Assembly: GCA_021186555.1 (NCBI GenBank)
Contig: JAJKFL010000042.1
Span: forward strand, 21,513,521-21,577,520
DNA: 64,000 nucleotides
Origin: Reticulitermes speratus
Lineage: Eukaryota; Arthropoda; Insecta; Blattodea; Rhinotermitidae
Direction of reading: 5' to 3'
The notes beneath the pieces were generated by a model. The model saw only the letters and a program-made list of their open reading frames with translations. It did no database searches and was not told where the DNA came from. A program made the translations under genes and the position numbers. This document shows positions 33,821-43,779 of the stretch, piece by piece; the stretch's first letter is position 1; every line of letters starts with the position of its first letter.

Positions 33821-35153
33821 AGGTCTGTCCAAAAAGTATCCGACCTTGGGCCGGGAAAAAAGAAGTTTTGTATCTGGGTGGTTACAATACCTAATCCCCT
33901 TCAAAGTAGGTCCCTTGTGACTCCACACACTTAGCCCAGCGGTCCTTCCATCGCTGGAAGCAATTCTGGAAGGCTTGTTTTGGAATGGTGTGCAGCTGCG
34001 CCGTCGCGTTCTGTATGATGTCCTCGCGGCTGTCAAAACGGGCGCCTTTTAGCGGTGTCTTCAATCTCGGGAACAGCCAGAAATCACATGGAGCCATGTC
34101 AGGAGAGTAGGGAGCCTGGCGAACCTGCGGAATGCCGTGCTTAGCCAGTAAACCCTGGATCAGGTGTGATGAATGAGCTGGGGCATTGTCATGATGCAGC
34201 TGCCAGTTGCGTGCGTCCCACAGCTCCGGTCTCTTGCGCCGAACTGCATCACGAAGATGACGGAGGATTTCTTGGTAGTACTCCTTATTAACAGTTTGGC
34301 CTAGTGGTGCGTACTCATGATGCACAACACCCCGGTAATCGAAGAAAACAGTCAGTATCACCTTCACATTGCTCCGAACGTGTCGTGCTTTTTTGGGCCT
34401 CGGGGATGTTGGATGCTTCCATTGTGACGACTGGACCTTGGTTTCCGGGTCATATCCGTACATCCACGACTCGTCACCAGTGATCACAGTCTTCAGGAAC
34501 TCAGGATCCCTGTTGGCGCACTCCAGCATGTCCTGCGCGACCTCAAGGAGGAGTTGTTGCTGCTCCGGCGAAAGCAGCTTGGGCACAAATTTTGCCGCCA
34601 CTCTTCGCATGCCCACATCCTCAGTTAAAATCGTGTTTGCGGAACCTCTGCTGATCCCAACCTCATCAGCAATTTTCCGGACGGTCAAACGACGGTCCTC
34701 CATGATCAATGTCCGCACTTTGTCAATGACATCAGCATTTCGGCTCGTTGACGGTCTCCCGGAACGCTGGTCACTGTCCGCCGACATGCGGCCATCTTTA
34801 AAGCGGTTGAACCACTCTTTAATTTGAGTGACCCCCATTGCATCATCACCGAAAGCCTGCTGAATTTTGCGGATTGTTTCCGCTTGGGTATCCCCAAGTT
34901 TCTGACAAAACTTGATGCAGTATCGCTGCTCCAAACATTCTGTCATCTTGAGCGAAACGAGAATGCGACGAACACGTGTTACACCACTTCGCTATCTGGC
35001 AGCAACAGACGCATCCGGTGGTGTTGCGAGGCAGCAAAAAATCACGCATACGCATGAAAGTCCCTTCTACCACTACGCTCAGTTTCCCCACCCTTTCGCC
35101 ATTACTTACCGCGGGAAAAAATATAGTCGGATACTTTTTGGACAGCCCTCGTA
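33821..35153 (-). mobile_element. Full-length mariner element
   Basis: About 1.33 kb with inverted ends (CTGTCCAAAAAGTATCCGAC on both sides) and TA at each border. The right end is complete (ends CCCTCG before TA). The left end has lost or changed its outermost few bases (GGTCTGTCC in place of CGAGGGCTGTCC). It sits at the inner end of the right arm of the inverted duplication. Confidence 0.93.
33891..34946 (-). CDS. Mariner transposase, intact 351-codon frame
   Basis: Cut-and-paste transposase of the IS630-Tc1-mariner superfamily, acting in the nucleus on the element's inverted ends and inserting at TA. Residues 1-110 form the two helix-turn-helix regions (IKFCQKLG...FGDDAMGVTQIKEWFNRFKDG; then RTLIMEDRRLTVRKIADEVG), joined by the RSGRPSTS linker. 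The catalytic domain has Asp158 (TGDESW), Asp253 (HHDNAPAH) and Asp288 (SPDMAPCDFWLF), giving exact DD34D spacing. The WVPHEL-equivalent linker is KFVPKLLS. Length (351) is normal for the family and no stop or frameshift is present, so the protein may be functional. The start is the first Met upstream of the conserved EQRYCIKFC block, leaving a 5' UTR of about 205 bp to the TIR. Confidence 0.95.
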   Translation of the reverse strand: MTECLEQRYCIKFCQKLGDTQAETIRKIQQAFGDDAMGVTQIKEWFNRFKDGRMSADSDQRSGRPSTSRNADVIDKVRTLIMEDRRLTVRKIADEVGISRGSANTILTEDVGMRRVAAKFVPKLLSPEQQQLLLEVAQDMLECANRDPEFLKTVITGDESWMYGYDPETKVQSSQWKHPTSPRPKKARHVRSNVKVILTVFFDYRGVVHHEYAPLGQTVNKEYYQEILRHLRDAVRRKRPELWDARNWQLHHDNAPAHSSHLIQGLLAKHGIPQVRQAPYSPDMAPCDFWLFPRLKTPLKGARFDSREDIIQNATAQLHTIPKQAFQNCFQRWKDRWAKCVESQGTYFEGD

Positions 35154-36093
35154 TAAACAATATTAGGAACTCGCGATTGTTGCATGAAGAGCCGATATCG
35201 CAAAGTTCCCGAGTGAGACCTGGGAGACTGATTGTGTCCAAAAGAGGACAGAAAGTAAACATTACTGAAAGAACAGTGGGTCAAGTTGATACATCCACTC
35301 ACGTAAGGTATGCAATTTTAAGTACTGTAATACATTAGCATAAATATAATGGGCCTTGTGAAAGGAACGATTACAACAGAGAGCTGCAAACTCTTGCTGG
35401 GTGCGTTCCAGCTTGTTGATATCAGGAGACGAAATAGAATTCCAGATAACAGAGGCGCACTCTAATTACGTCTAACTAGAATAAAGAAAAACGCAAATAC
35501 ACAAGCAAGGGAAGAAAAAACACTGTTGCATTGCAAATTAGACCATCCGAAGTTTAACAGATCGAGATAAAGTTCAATGGACATGACGAAAATTATTTCC
35601 GAATCAATCAATACTGCCAGGTATTTAATACAGCCAGGAGAGCTATAATAATGAATTGCAAGACTGCTACAGGCGATCTCGGTGGCCGCCGCTCGACCTA
35701 GGGCGTAGGTCTGCGGTCGCTCGCTTGCTAGGATTGCGGGTTCGAATCCGAGGGGGACATGGATATCTTGTGAGTTTTGTGTGTTGTCAGGTAGAAGTCT
35801 CTGCGACGGGCTGATCATTCGTCCAAAGGAGTTCCACCGAGTGTGTGTTTGTGTCATTAAGTGTGATCAGGTGCAAGAATAACTCTCTACACCTACAATG
35901 CATGGTTAGAAGAGGTCAGACTAAGAATGGAAGACAGAAAAACTGCTACGACTACTACTACATTACTACTACTACTAGTGGTGATTGTAGTGATTATAAT
36001 TACGATTACGATGGGTCTGTAAGTGATAAATAGTGTACGGAAGTACAGAAGAAACGTACGAAGTACAGTACATAGGTACATATTAGTTTACGA
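35154..36093 (-). repeat. Right arm of the large inverted duplication
   Basis: Reverse complement of 31,607-32,542. The inner end stops exactly at the mariner TIR plus TA. The outer end continues into ATTACTCGTAAAC-type sequence, which in the left arm is replaced by the solo mariner end. Confidence 0.93.
35671..35941 (+). mobile_element. tRNA-derived SINE (family B), with ACTGCTAC duplication
   Basis: A tRNA-like head (GGCGATCTCGGTGGCCGCC, B box GGTTCGAATCC), a body shared with the 8.8-kb copy, and a tail ending in CGACTACTACTAC repeats. ACTGCTAC occurs at 35,663-35,670 and 35,942-35,949. Confidence 0.88.
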
Positions 36094-37254
36094 GTAATTA
36101 CAATTGTTACAAGATCCGAATTGAGAAATCTCAACAATGTAAGACTTGAATCCTCGGGAGTCCAGAGGGTTCACGTCCAAGAGCCTAGAGTTGAGTAAAG
36201 AAGGGGAATATCCCAAAAATAAAATTAATTAGTCTGGAACAAACAGTAAGAATAAGAATGTGGATGACTTGTATAGAGGCATACATTGGTGTAAAAAAGG
36301 TTTACCAACCGAGAACCAACTTAGTAAAAGATAAGATCTTCCAGCAGATTTTCACAGTATTCTGAACAGGCGGGGTAACTACTACTGTCAGTTATTGAAT
36401 GTATATGAATGAATAATGTTAGGCAGACGGAGGCGAAATTGTTTGGGATCGTCTCTACGTGTTTTAACACAACAGACTGACTACTGATAAAAGATTCTGC
36501 ATTCGTCAGATACCAAAGAAAAAATGGCAATGTCATGGGCAACTCGGCGATGTTTGAGGTTCTCATAGTTGTTCTGACGTCATATCTCACAAGACTGAAA
36601 CCTTGAATGGGAATCGTTCTGACTGGGTGTGGTAAAGCCACGAAACTGGTTAGGTTATTTAAACCGTGTTGAAATGAAACTTACGGTAAAGTCCGGATAA
36701 GCAAATACTGGTCTGATTCATTTCCTACTCACAATGGCCTGAACCAAGGAGATGCTTTATTGTGCCTGATTTTCGAATTTCTGTACCAGACAGTACGGCA
36801 GCATGAGCAGGACAATGCATTAAGTAACAAAATACGGTAGCGGGGTTGAACAAGGCGTACGTTTTCCACTCCGCTCAAGTCTATAAAAAACTGCCATCGA
36901 AAAAGTATTTAATTTCGTGAAATCAGGGCCGCCGAGAGCAAGTTCGGGCCCCGGTGAAAAAATGTTTTCGTGTCCCCCCATCAAGGACGGACCGGCTAAA
37001 TACATTTACACTAACTCGAAAAGACTGGCTGTCAGTGGCAGAGTGACTTGGGCTGAAAGGGCTAATTTGTATAATAGACATACGAGTATAATGATACTAC
37101 CGAGACAGACAAAACATGCGCAACATATTCGGGCCCCCTTCCGGACCGCCGGGCCCCGGTAAGTTGTACCGGCTCTTCCTGTCTCCTAAGACTAAAATTT
37201 ACAGAATAATTTTGCGTATTGTGTGGAGGTAAAAATTGGAATGTCACACTAAGA
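36094..37254. other. Stretch with one GC-rich patch, no recognised gene
   Basis: 36,925-37,170 contains two GGGCCCCGG phrases in a GCCGAGAG...CGGGCC context, reminiscent of hAT-type nonautonomous elements, but clean inverted ends and a target duplication could not be defined. Confidence 0.35.
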
Positions 37255-37310
37255 CTGTTAGAGAACAGGGTGCTGAGGAGGATATTTGGACCTAACAGGG
37301 GGAAGTAGTA
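37255..37310 (+). mobile_element. Small RTE-like LINE fragment
   Basis: Translates as ENRVLRRIFGPNRGK, the conserved C-terminal motif seen at 22.7 kb, on the plus strand. Confidence 0.7.
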
Positions 37311-37390
37311 GCTTAATGTGGGTTACCCTGTTATGTCAAGTTTTACTAACGAAAAATCGTCAACACAACTATTTGTTAAAATTAAATACC

Positions 37391-37450
37391 ACAACGACAG
37401 CACTAACATGTTTCGGCTTGATACGTTAAGCCATCTTCAGGCTGTACCTA
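37391..37450 (-). ncRNA. Hammerhead ribozyme motif, variant
   Basis: Minus strand: ACAGC (stem I), CUGAAGA, stem II GGCUU...AAGCC, GAAA, stem III ACAUGU, then U(A) and GUGCUGU as stem I partner with a 2-nt bulge. Core bases agree with the consensus. AATAGTTGTGTTGACG downstream is a poor match to the shared box. Confidence 0.6.
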
Positions 37451-39059
37451 CAAATTATACAAAGAGAAATCATATAAAACTACATGCATCATATTAACTG
37501 ATAAATCGAGATCTCAATTTTTACAATTTTCGTCATATGTATCATGCTCCCCAATTGCATATTAAAATAAAGTTTAGAAGAATTTATTCGAAAGATATAA
37601 TTATGTTATGCTGGCTTAATACAGCACCTTCAGAGGGTATCACGTCCGGGCATTTCTTCATTGATACGATGGATTCCATAGGTAAACTATAAACCTGTAA
37701 GAAGCGGGATTTCCGTGGAAATATGTAACAATATATACGTATTAAATAATGAACTTGACGTGTCACGGGAAACGAATCAAAAAGATTCGAACTTACATCG
37801 TCGGGAGTAGGAAGTAACTGGAAGACGAACCAAACTGCACAAGAAAGAGCTTCACAATTTGTATTCATCACCGGATCCTGTAAGGTCGATCAAATGAAGA
37901 AAACCGGAGTATGAGATAAGCATAGCATGAGACACAGATAAGACAGAAGAGAAAGGCATAGGCAGTTTTCGTAGTAAACCCTAATGGAAGAATACTTGAA
38001 AGACCGTGGCTTAGATGGGAGGACAAGACTGTAGCCGAACATCGGGTTCAAACCCCAGGCATGCTACTCTTTTGTGTGCGTGAACATGGAAACATCCTAA
38101 AATTCGCGTTTGACGAAATCAGAAGCAAAGATGTTCACCAGTGCAGCTGTGTCTTCACCCTAAATTGGAAATGACCCCCATAACTTCTCAAGTTTCATGT
38201 GTTTCTGTTTACTAAGTAGTTGAGGCAGTTACGTCATTCACGCCGCGAAAACAGGCCATTTGCTCGTTTCAATTGGATGAACCCAAAATTCGGTTTCGAC
38301 AATTTCAATTACCCTAAATTCAGAGCAGTTGGGCTAGGAACCTTCTGACCGCAAGCCATACTTGGCTATTTCGGCGTCTATCGCCGCGGCCATTTTATTC
38401 TAACAGATATTTTTAACTAGTTTTAACCAACGAGAATTATGCACTGTCCTGTTTTAAGAAAGACTGGTCAACCACGGAAGCAGGCAGGTTTCCTTTGCCT
38501 GATCAATCACAGAATTCAAAGGCACATAAGTCAGACATGCAAATTCTGGATAGCTACATAACGGTATGGCGGAAGATGGGTTCCCTCTCGCATTTCTCGT
38601 CAGTTTGTCACCATACGGCAGAGTCAAAACATACATCCAACACAGGCAGAAAAGGTCACACATACGAACATTAAACCACCTATCCGCATACTACGAGAAC
38701 GCACATCTGTTTAACACCGTCGTAACGAAATGTCAAGACTGAGTGCTCCAGTGATGTTAGCAATTCTAACAACAGCCCCATACACTTCTATCAGTGTCAT
38801 CCTTCTACACCTACTTCCACGTTCGCCGGAACGCACACCCGTTAACGCTCACGAACGAGTCCGTGTCTTCACTATTTGGGCACCTCAAAGTCTCACTCAC
38901 TCCTCCCGCCGTAATAGAAAAAATGGCGCTCATCCCTGTTTTACGAAGGTTAAAGTGAGGACAGGTAAAAGTTGCGTCGACCAGCAGCAGGACTCAAACG
39001 TGGGCTCACTGCGGACACTGGCCGTATTAAAACGAATCTTAAGGAAATAAGACGGGGTG

Positions 39060-39230
39060 GTATGGTGTGGGCTGGAGTGATGCGGCTCAGAAAAGGGACC
39101 AATGGCGGTGTCTTTTGAACACTGTAAAGCACCTTCAGGTCTCATCACATGTGGGAGACTTCTTGACCAACCTAGCATGTACATGGTTTTCAAGAGAGGC
39201 TCTGCTTCATGGGGTTAGTTATCGAGATAT
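39060..39230 (+). pseudogene. RTE-like LINE C-terminal fragment
   Basis: Plus strand translation DQWRCLLNTVKHLQVSSHVG, then FLTNLACTWFSREALLHGVS, parallels the [15 protein letters not shown]...FLTS...[12 protein letters not shown] end seen at 22.3 kb. Short, with no RT. Confidence 0.75.
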
Positions 39231-39383
39231 CAATAAACACGCATTTAATACCTGAAATATTAAAGTTACCAACATAAAGTTTAAATTTCACACTGTTATC
39301 ACCGTGCATTTCTATGATTCAAATTAAATAAATAGACCAACAAATGCACTATTTAACTACTTTAATGTAGTGTCCTTCTTGTT

Positions 39384-39427
39384 TCACCCTACACGTGTTT
39401 CGGACTCAAAGTCCATCTTCAGGGGGT
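39384..39427 (-). ncRNA. Type-I hammerhead ribozyme motif (left arm)
   Basis: Minus strand: CCC stem I, CUGAAGA core (complement of 39,416-39,422), stem II GGACU...AGUCC, GAAA, stem III ACACGUGU, UA cleavage site, GGGUG. The core is complete. Confidence 0.8.
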
Positions 39428-39887
39428 CTCAGTATTGTTAAAAACCACTAAAACAAGCACATGTTTACACAAACGTACAGCACTCGATACCGCTATTGTG
39501 GTAGAGTTATCTTGGTAAAATTATAGAACATAAATATGTATATATTTAGTTAAAACCTTATTAAAATTGTGAGATGTATGTATGATGTTCACTGGTGCGG
39601 AAATACTGGCTTTTGTTGATTGACGTCTCGTGTTGCGTATTCTTACGTTGTGCTGGATTGTATTACGGTGCTGTTTGTACTGTCCTTGCGTTGCGGTGTG
39701 TGTGAGGAGACTGTGAACATCAGCGAACATCATACATACATCTCACAATTTTAATAAGGTTTTAACTAAATATATACATATTTATGTTCTATAATTGTAT
39801 CAAGATAACTCTACCACAATAGCGGTATACGAGTGCTGTACGTTTGTGTAAACATGTGCTTGTGTTAGTGGTTTTTAACAATACTGA

Positions 39888-39931
39888 GACCCCCTGAAGA
39901 TGGACTTTGAGTCCGAAACACGTGTAGGGTG
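39888..39931 (+). ncRNA. Type-I hammerhead ribozyme motif (right arm)
   Basis: Plus strand: stem I CCC (39,891-39,893), CUGAAGA 39,894-39,900, stem II GGACU...AGUCC, GAAA 39,915-39,918, stem III ACACGUGU, predicted cleavage after A39,926, GGG. AGTGCATTGGTTGGT lies about 40 nt downstream. Confidence 0.82.
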
Positions 39932-39995
39932 AAACAAGAAGGACACTAGTACATTAAAGTAGTTAAATAGTGCATTGGTTGGTCTATTTATTTAA

Positions 39996-40842
39996 TAGAG
40001 TTTAAAACTCAAACTTTCTCGAAAACGGTAATGATTTTAATATTATTAAGCTTATCACTCACACTTCTTATTAGGGAGGTCTCAGGTTCAAATCTTAGCC
40101 TACAGACCGTACATTCTGATGGGGTTTGCCGTTATTTCCCTCACTTCCTCCAGGAATGCCAGGGCAGCACGTTAAATTAGGCCACAACCGCTCCTTCCCG
40201 TGTCCTTTCCAATTCGCTGTTCATTAGCCATGTTATTACTTGACACTTAGAAGTACAATACAAGCAAGTAAAGTGAACTGAAATAAAGTCCAAAAAATAC
40301 TGAATAGCCCAATTGCAAAGAAAAGTAACTGTATAGTCTTCACGGATATGAGACAGTTAATGCAACACATTTCGCACTGTTTAAGCTCTGTAGTTAGCGT
40401 GCATCTACTAGCGAGGCAATTCACCATTGTCCACGCGCCGTGAACGAGGCATTTGTCTGTAAGATGTTTGCCCGTTGCTATTACTGTATAGGGCAGACAG
40501 CAGTAACTGCAAGCATCTCACTGTAAACCACTGTTGGGGCCATTTACTGACATTTTAGAATTTTACAACACTGATTCTCGAAAGAAAATTAACTGGCACT
40601 ATCACATAAGCTCGATGTCAAGTCCCTACTCAAAAATGATTCTTTAAAAACCAAAAACATGCACAGCATGCCGCTGTCCGTCCACCTGTGGTGCACAATA
40701 ACATGCACACACACACACACACACACATTACGGCTGAACTATTTTAAAAACTGTAAAATAACAGCGCAAATGGAAAATAATCTCTATGAAGTACTTGGAG
40801 GCAGCATGTATAGTTAGAAACGGGCAAGGCTAAGTACAAGTG
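39996..40842. other. Noncoding stretch with tRNA-like B-box remnant and (AC)n
   Basis: CTCAGGTTCAAATCTTAGCC at about 40,080 and the following 110 bp look like a SINE body lacking its A box. An (AC)n run lies at about 40,702-40,727. Nothing else was recognised. Confidence 0.4.
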
Positions 40843-40912
40843 GGGGTACGCGGTGGCGTAGTTGGTTGAGGCACTGCGCTAAGGGCCTGTAATGGGATTG
40901 CTTTTACCTAAG
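40843..40912 (+). mobile_element. SINE head fragment
   Basis: GCGGTGGCGTAGTTGGTTGA is a pol III A-box region of tRNA-derived SINEs. The sequence loses similarity after about 40,900, before a B box. Confidence 0.55.
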
Positions 40913-41005
40913 TACAAGTGACGAAAAATCAAGCACGACCAATAATAAAAGTAAAGCAGTAACTAAGAATTCCTGAAAATGACGAATGTAACACATGCCG
41001 TAGTA

Positions 41006-41526
41006 TTCCGGGCGCCCAGAAAGTAATGCAACGCATTTTTTTTTCTCATTCAAGGGAAACTCTGAAGAAGCGTTTCCGGAGGGTTCGTTCCCATAAAGAT
41101 GTGACAAAAGTGCTTCTTCACCACAGCAATGCGAGGCCACACACAAGTCTGCGTACCCGAGAGGCCATCACAAAGCTTCAGTGGACTGTCCTGTCTCATC
41201 CACGTTATAGCCCTGATCTGGCTCCTTCTGACTACCATCTTTTCGGTCCCTTGAAAGATGCAATCCGCGGAAAGAGGTTTGAGGACGACGAGGAGGTCAT
41301 TACCGAAGTAAAGAGGTGGTTGCAACAGAGACCTGCAGAGTGGTACCGCAAAGGCACACAGGCTCTCGCATCTCGGTGGCGTAAGGCCAAAGATTTAGAA
41401 GGAGACTATGTTGAAAAATAGGTTTAGGTAGACAAAGATTCATGTAATGATGTGACATATTTGAAGTTTTAACAAAATCAATTGTGAATGAGAAAAAAAA
41501 TGTGTTGCATTACTTTATGGGCGCTG
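41006..41526 (+). mobile_element. Internally deleted mariner with both ends
   Basis: About 42-bp inverted ends (GCGCCCAGAAAGTAATGCAA left; TTGCATTACTTTATGGGCGC right) bordered by TA. Only about 520 bp remain: the left TIR runs directly into the C-terminal third of the transposase. Could still be moved in trans if an active relative exists. Confidence 0.9.
41062..41421 (+). pseudogene. Mariner transposase, C-terminal third only
   Basis: The frame reads VTKVLLHHSNARPHTSLRTR, then SHPRYSPDLAPSDYHLFGPL, GKRFEDDEEV, ASRWRKAKDLEGDYVEK and stop at 41,419. This corresponds to the second and third catalytic blocks and the C-terminus of mariner transposases. The second catalytic Asp (usual HHDNARPH) is Ser here, and the DNA-binding domains and first Asp are deleted. 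The third Asp (APSDY) is kept. The start in the TIR-derived sequence is an artefact of the deletion. Confidence 0.88.
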
Positions 41527-42304
41527 TAATATCAAGAAACTCTGCATTCTGCCCACACAGTGAATTAGTTCTTTCGATGTTCACAATAAACGGTCATTTC
41601 CGTAAAGAACATAACCGGTTGTTCCATCTACTACAGTTGGAGTGTTCTCTGTGAGGTAAAAACTGAATCTTTAAATACAAGGCCGCACCGAGCACGACAG
41701 CTTTATCGCCTAGAAAGCCTACATTCTCCGGGACAACCTGTGACAGCTGCAGTGTTCTGGACAGCTGTAAAAGAAACGCACTGTACAAGTTACATTAATT
41801 TCGGTCTTCAAATGGCTCTGGCGATTAGTCTCCAGCCCCTCGCCGTGGAAACCCGGCTTGATCCAAAGCCAGTTCATATGGGATTTGTGGTGAACAAAAT
41901 GGCACTGCGACGGGGGTTTCTTCGAGTAATTCGGTTTTCCTCTGTCAGTATCATTCCACCAACGCAAATTCTCGTCTTCAAGCTGCTCTTATCAGGAGGA
42001 AAAGCGGACGAAACCTGAAAAACTTCCAATACAGCAATATCAACGGAAATCGGGAATATTGGGAAGAAAGGTACTTTTCTTTTGGTCCTCAAAAGGTAAA
42101 TATTCGGTGTCGGTATCATTTTTCAAAGGTTAAAAAGGGGGCAGGCATTAAATACCCATGCGCCGTAAGCGTCTTCGACGCGGTATGTATAATTTAGCAA
42201 CAGCAGCACCAGTAACAGACATAATTCTGAACGCTTCTGACATGTAAGATTACATTTTGGACAAGATATGAGACAAGGTCCATCAAAACAGAATACCGTA
42301 CTTC

Positions 42305-42358
42305 ATACTGTCACCTGACGAAGGGAGATTATGTTACTGAAACGTGGTTTTACAGTAG
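42305..42358 (+). ncRNA. Possible degenerate hammerhead motif
   Basis: CUGACGA (42,315-42,321), a weak stem II, GAAA (42,339-42,342), and flanking ACUGU/ACAGU able to form stem I beyond an internal loop. The shared box is absent. May be an unrelated or decayed copy. Confidence 0.35.
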
Positions 42359-42419
42359 TACGATGTACAACACTCAAAATACCGGTCAAACAGCAAGTCT
42401 TCTTTTTGACGTAAAACGT

Positions 42420-43330
42420 CTTACATTTCGGTACACATAGGTGGGTCACCTAGTCGCTCGCGGTGTCAGACTTTCGCGTTACCTACGTTTCTTCACAGTG
42501 CTCCGCGCCTACTTCGACTAGAGCAGTGAACGATATATAGTTTGAAAGGTAAGAAATATGCCTACACGCTAAAAAAAGAATCATCGAAAAATCTTTAAAT
42601 CTGCCAGAATGGCGGCCATGTCAAAATCACCTACGATTTTCACACTCTCACCATCTAACGTCTTACATTTCGGTACACATAGGTGTGTAGGAAATGTAAT
42701 AGGATACTGTAGGTTAGCTTATCTGAATGACAACTACAATGCGTACATTCAAGTCAGTCTTTTATTTACATATATACAGGTTGGTATTCGAGTCAGTCTT
42801 TATACGTATGTACAGGTTGGTACTGGTGTACCAAGGGTATGAATGTTGAGATGAATACGGCGCAGCGGCCGTGCTTGTGGGTCCTCAGTAGCCGGCGCCT
42901 GGCCACCGTGGTCCCTTCCAAAAGAACCCTGCTCGCACGAGGGAGCAGAGTGTTTTACTCTTGTACGCACTCAACTCCAATGAGCATCGGCCAGTAGCCG
43001 GTACTGTACTCCAGTGAGATCGGCCAGTGGCCGGGTGCTGCGCGAGTGAAGTGCGCAGTGGTGGTGAGCACGGTAGTGCTGTAGCGGTGCAGAGCCGGAA
43101 AGCTCTGGTAAGTCTCGGCGGCTGGCTGTGGCCAGTGAAGAGCCGGAGCACTCAGACGAGTCTCGGTAGCTAGCTGAGCAGCGTAATAGCAGTCAGGACT
43201 AAGCGCTGGATGGCGAGTGCTGTGGTCCGCCAACCAACCAACCAAAGTGCTAAGGGCGGAGACTTGCGCGGAGACTTGCGCGGAGCGCAAGTCGACGTCC
43301 CTTGATCTGTTTAGCCATTCCTGCGTTTTA
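42420..43330. other. GC-rich region of unknown nature
   Basis: A 29-bp phrase starting CGTCTTACATTTCGGTACAC occurs twice (42,417 and 42,657). From about 42,860 the sequence becomes GC-rich with repeated CGGAGACTTGCG near 43,257-43,290 and CGGCCAGT-type motifs. It might be part of an LTR or a CpG-rich promoter, but no primer-binding site, polypurine tract or exon was recognised. Confidence 0.3.
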
Positions 43331-43779
43331 CCGCATTGCTGGGCTCAATAACAGACTCTTTATTCTGAACTAGGGATTTTGCTTGCGCTAACAAATTTAA
43401 GGTCTCGATTAAGTCGGGACCTGGCACACCAAAGGCTACAGCTCTAAGAGCGTATAGTTTTTCCAAGTGGGGGGAATACTTTGGTTGGATGGCTCTCTGG
43501 GATTTGAACCCAGAGTGGCATTTTCACGAATAATTTCACAAAGGATCCAAAACCTACAAACGAATAATTTAGTCCTACCGGGGGGTGGGGGGTGCGGGCC
43601 GTGCCCCGACTTTGTGTTATAACCTGGCATTCACCTTACAACTGAGGAAAATCACGGAAAACCTCAGTCAGGGTATTCGGAATGCGCCTAATTTTAGGTG
43701 CAGTGTCTGATGGCCACTAAGGGCCTAGACACATTCACTGACCCATCCCCGTAGCTTGCGCTAGACGGCCTGGGTCAGC

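Larger units (their letters stand above)
39323..39995. repeat. 673-bp foldback with a hammerhead in each arm
   Basis: Arms 39,323-39,590 and 39,725-39,995 are almost perfect inverse copies over about 270 bp (ends ATTAAATAAATAGACCAAC and GTTGGTCTATTTATTTAAT), separated by a 134-bp loop. Each arm holds one hammerhead pointing outward towards the GTGCATT-GTTGG box at its tip. CACCGTGCATTTCT lies just left of the element. Confidence 0.95.

Noticed and set aside
33893-34827. Plus-strand frame of 152 codons opposite the mariner gene
   Set aside because: Antisense shadow of the intact transposase; no independent motif.
31839-35857. 131-codon frame present in both arms of the inverted duplication
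   Set aside because: It translates a SINE plus flanking DNA; its presence in two copies reflects the DNA duplication, not coding selection.
42860-43330. LTR of a retrovirus-like element or CpG promoter
   Set aside because: No paired LTR, primer-binding site, polypurine tract or exon was seen.
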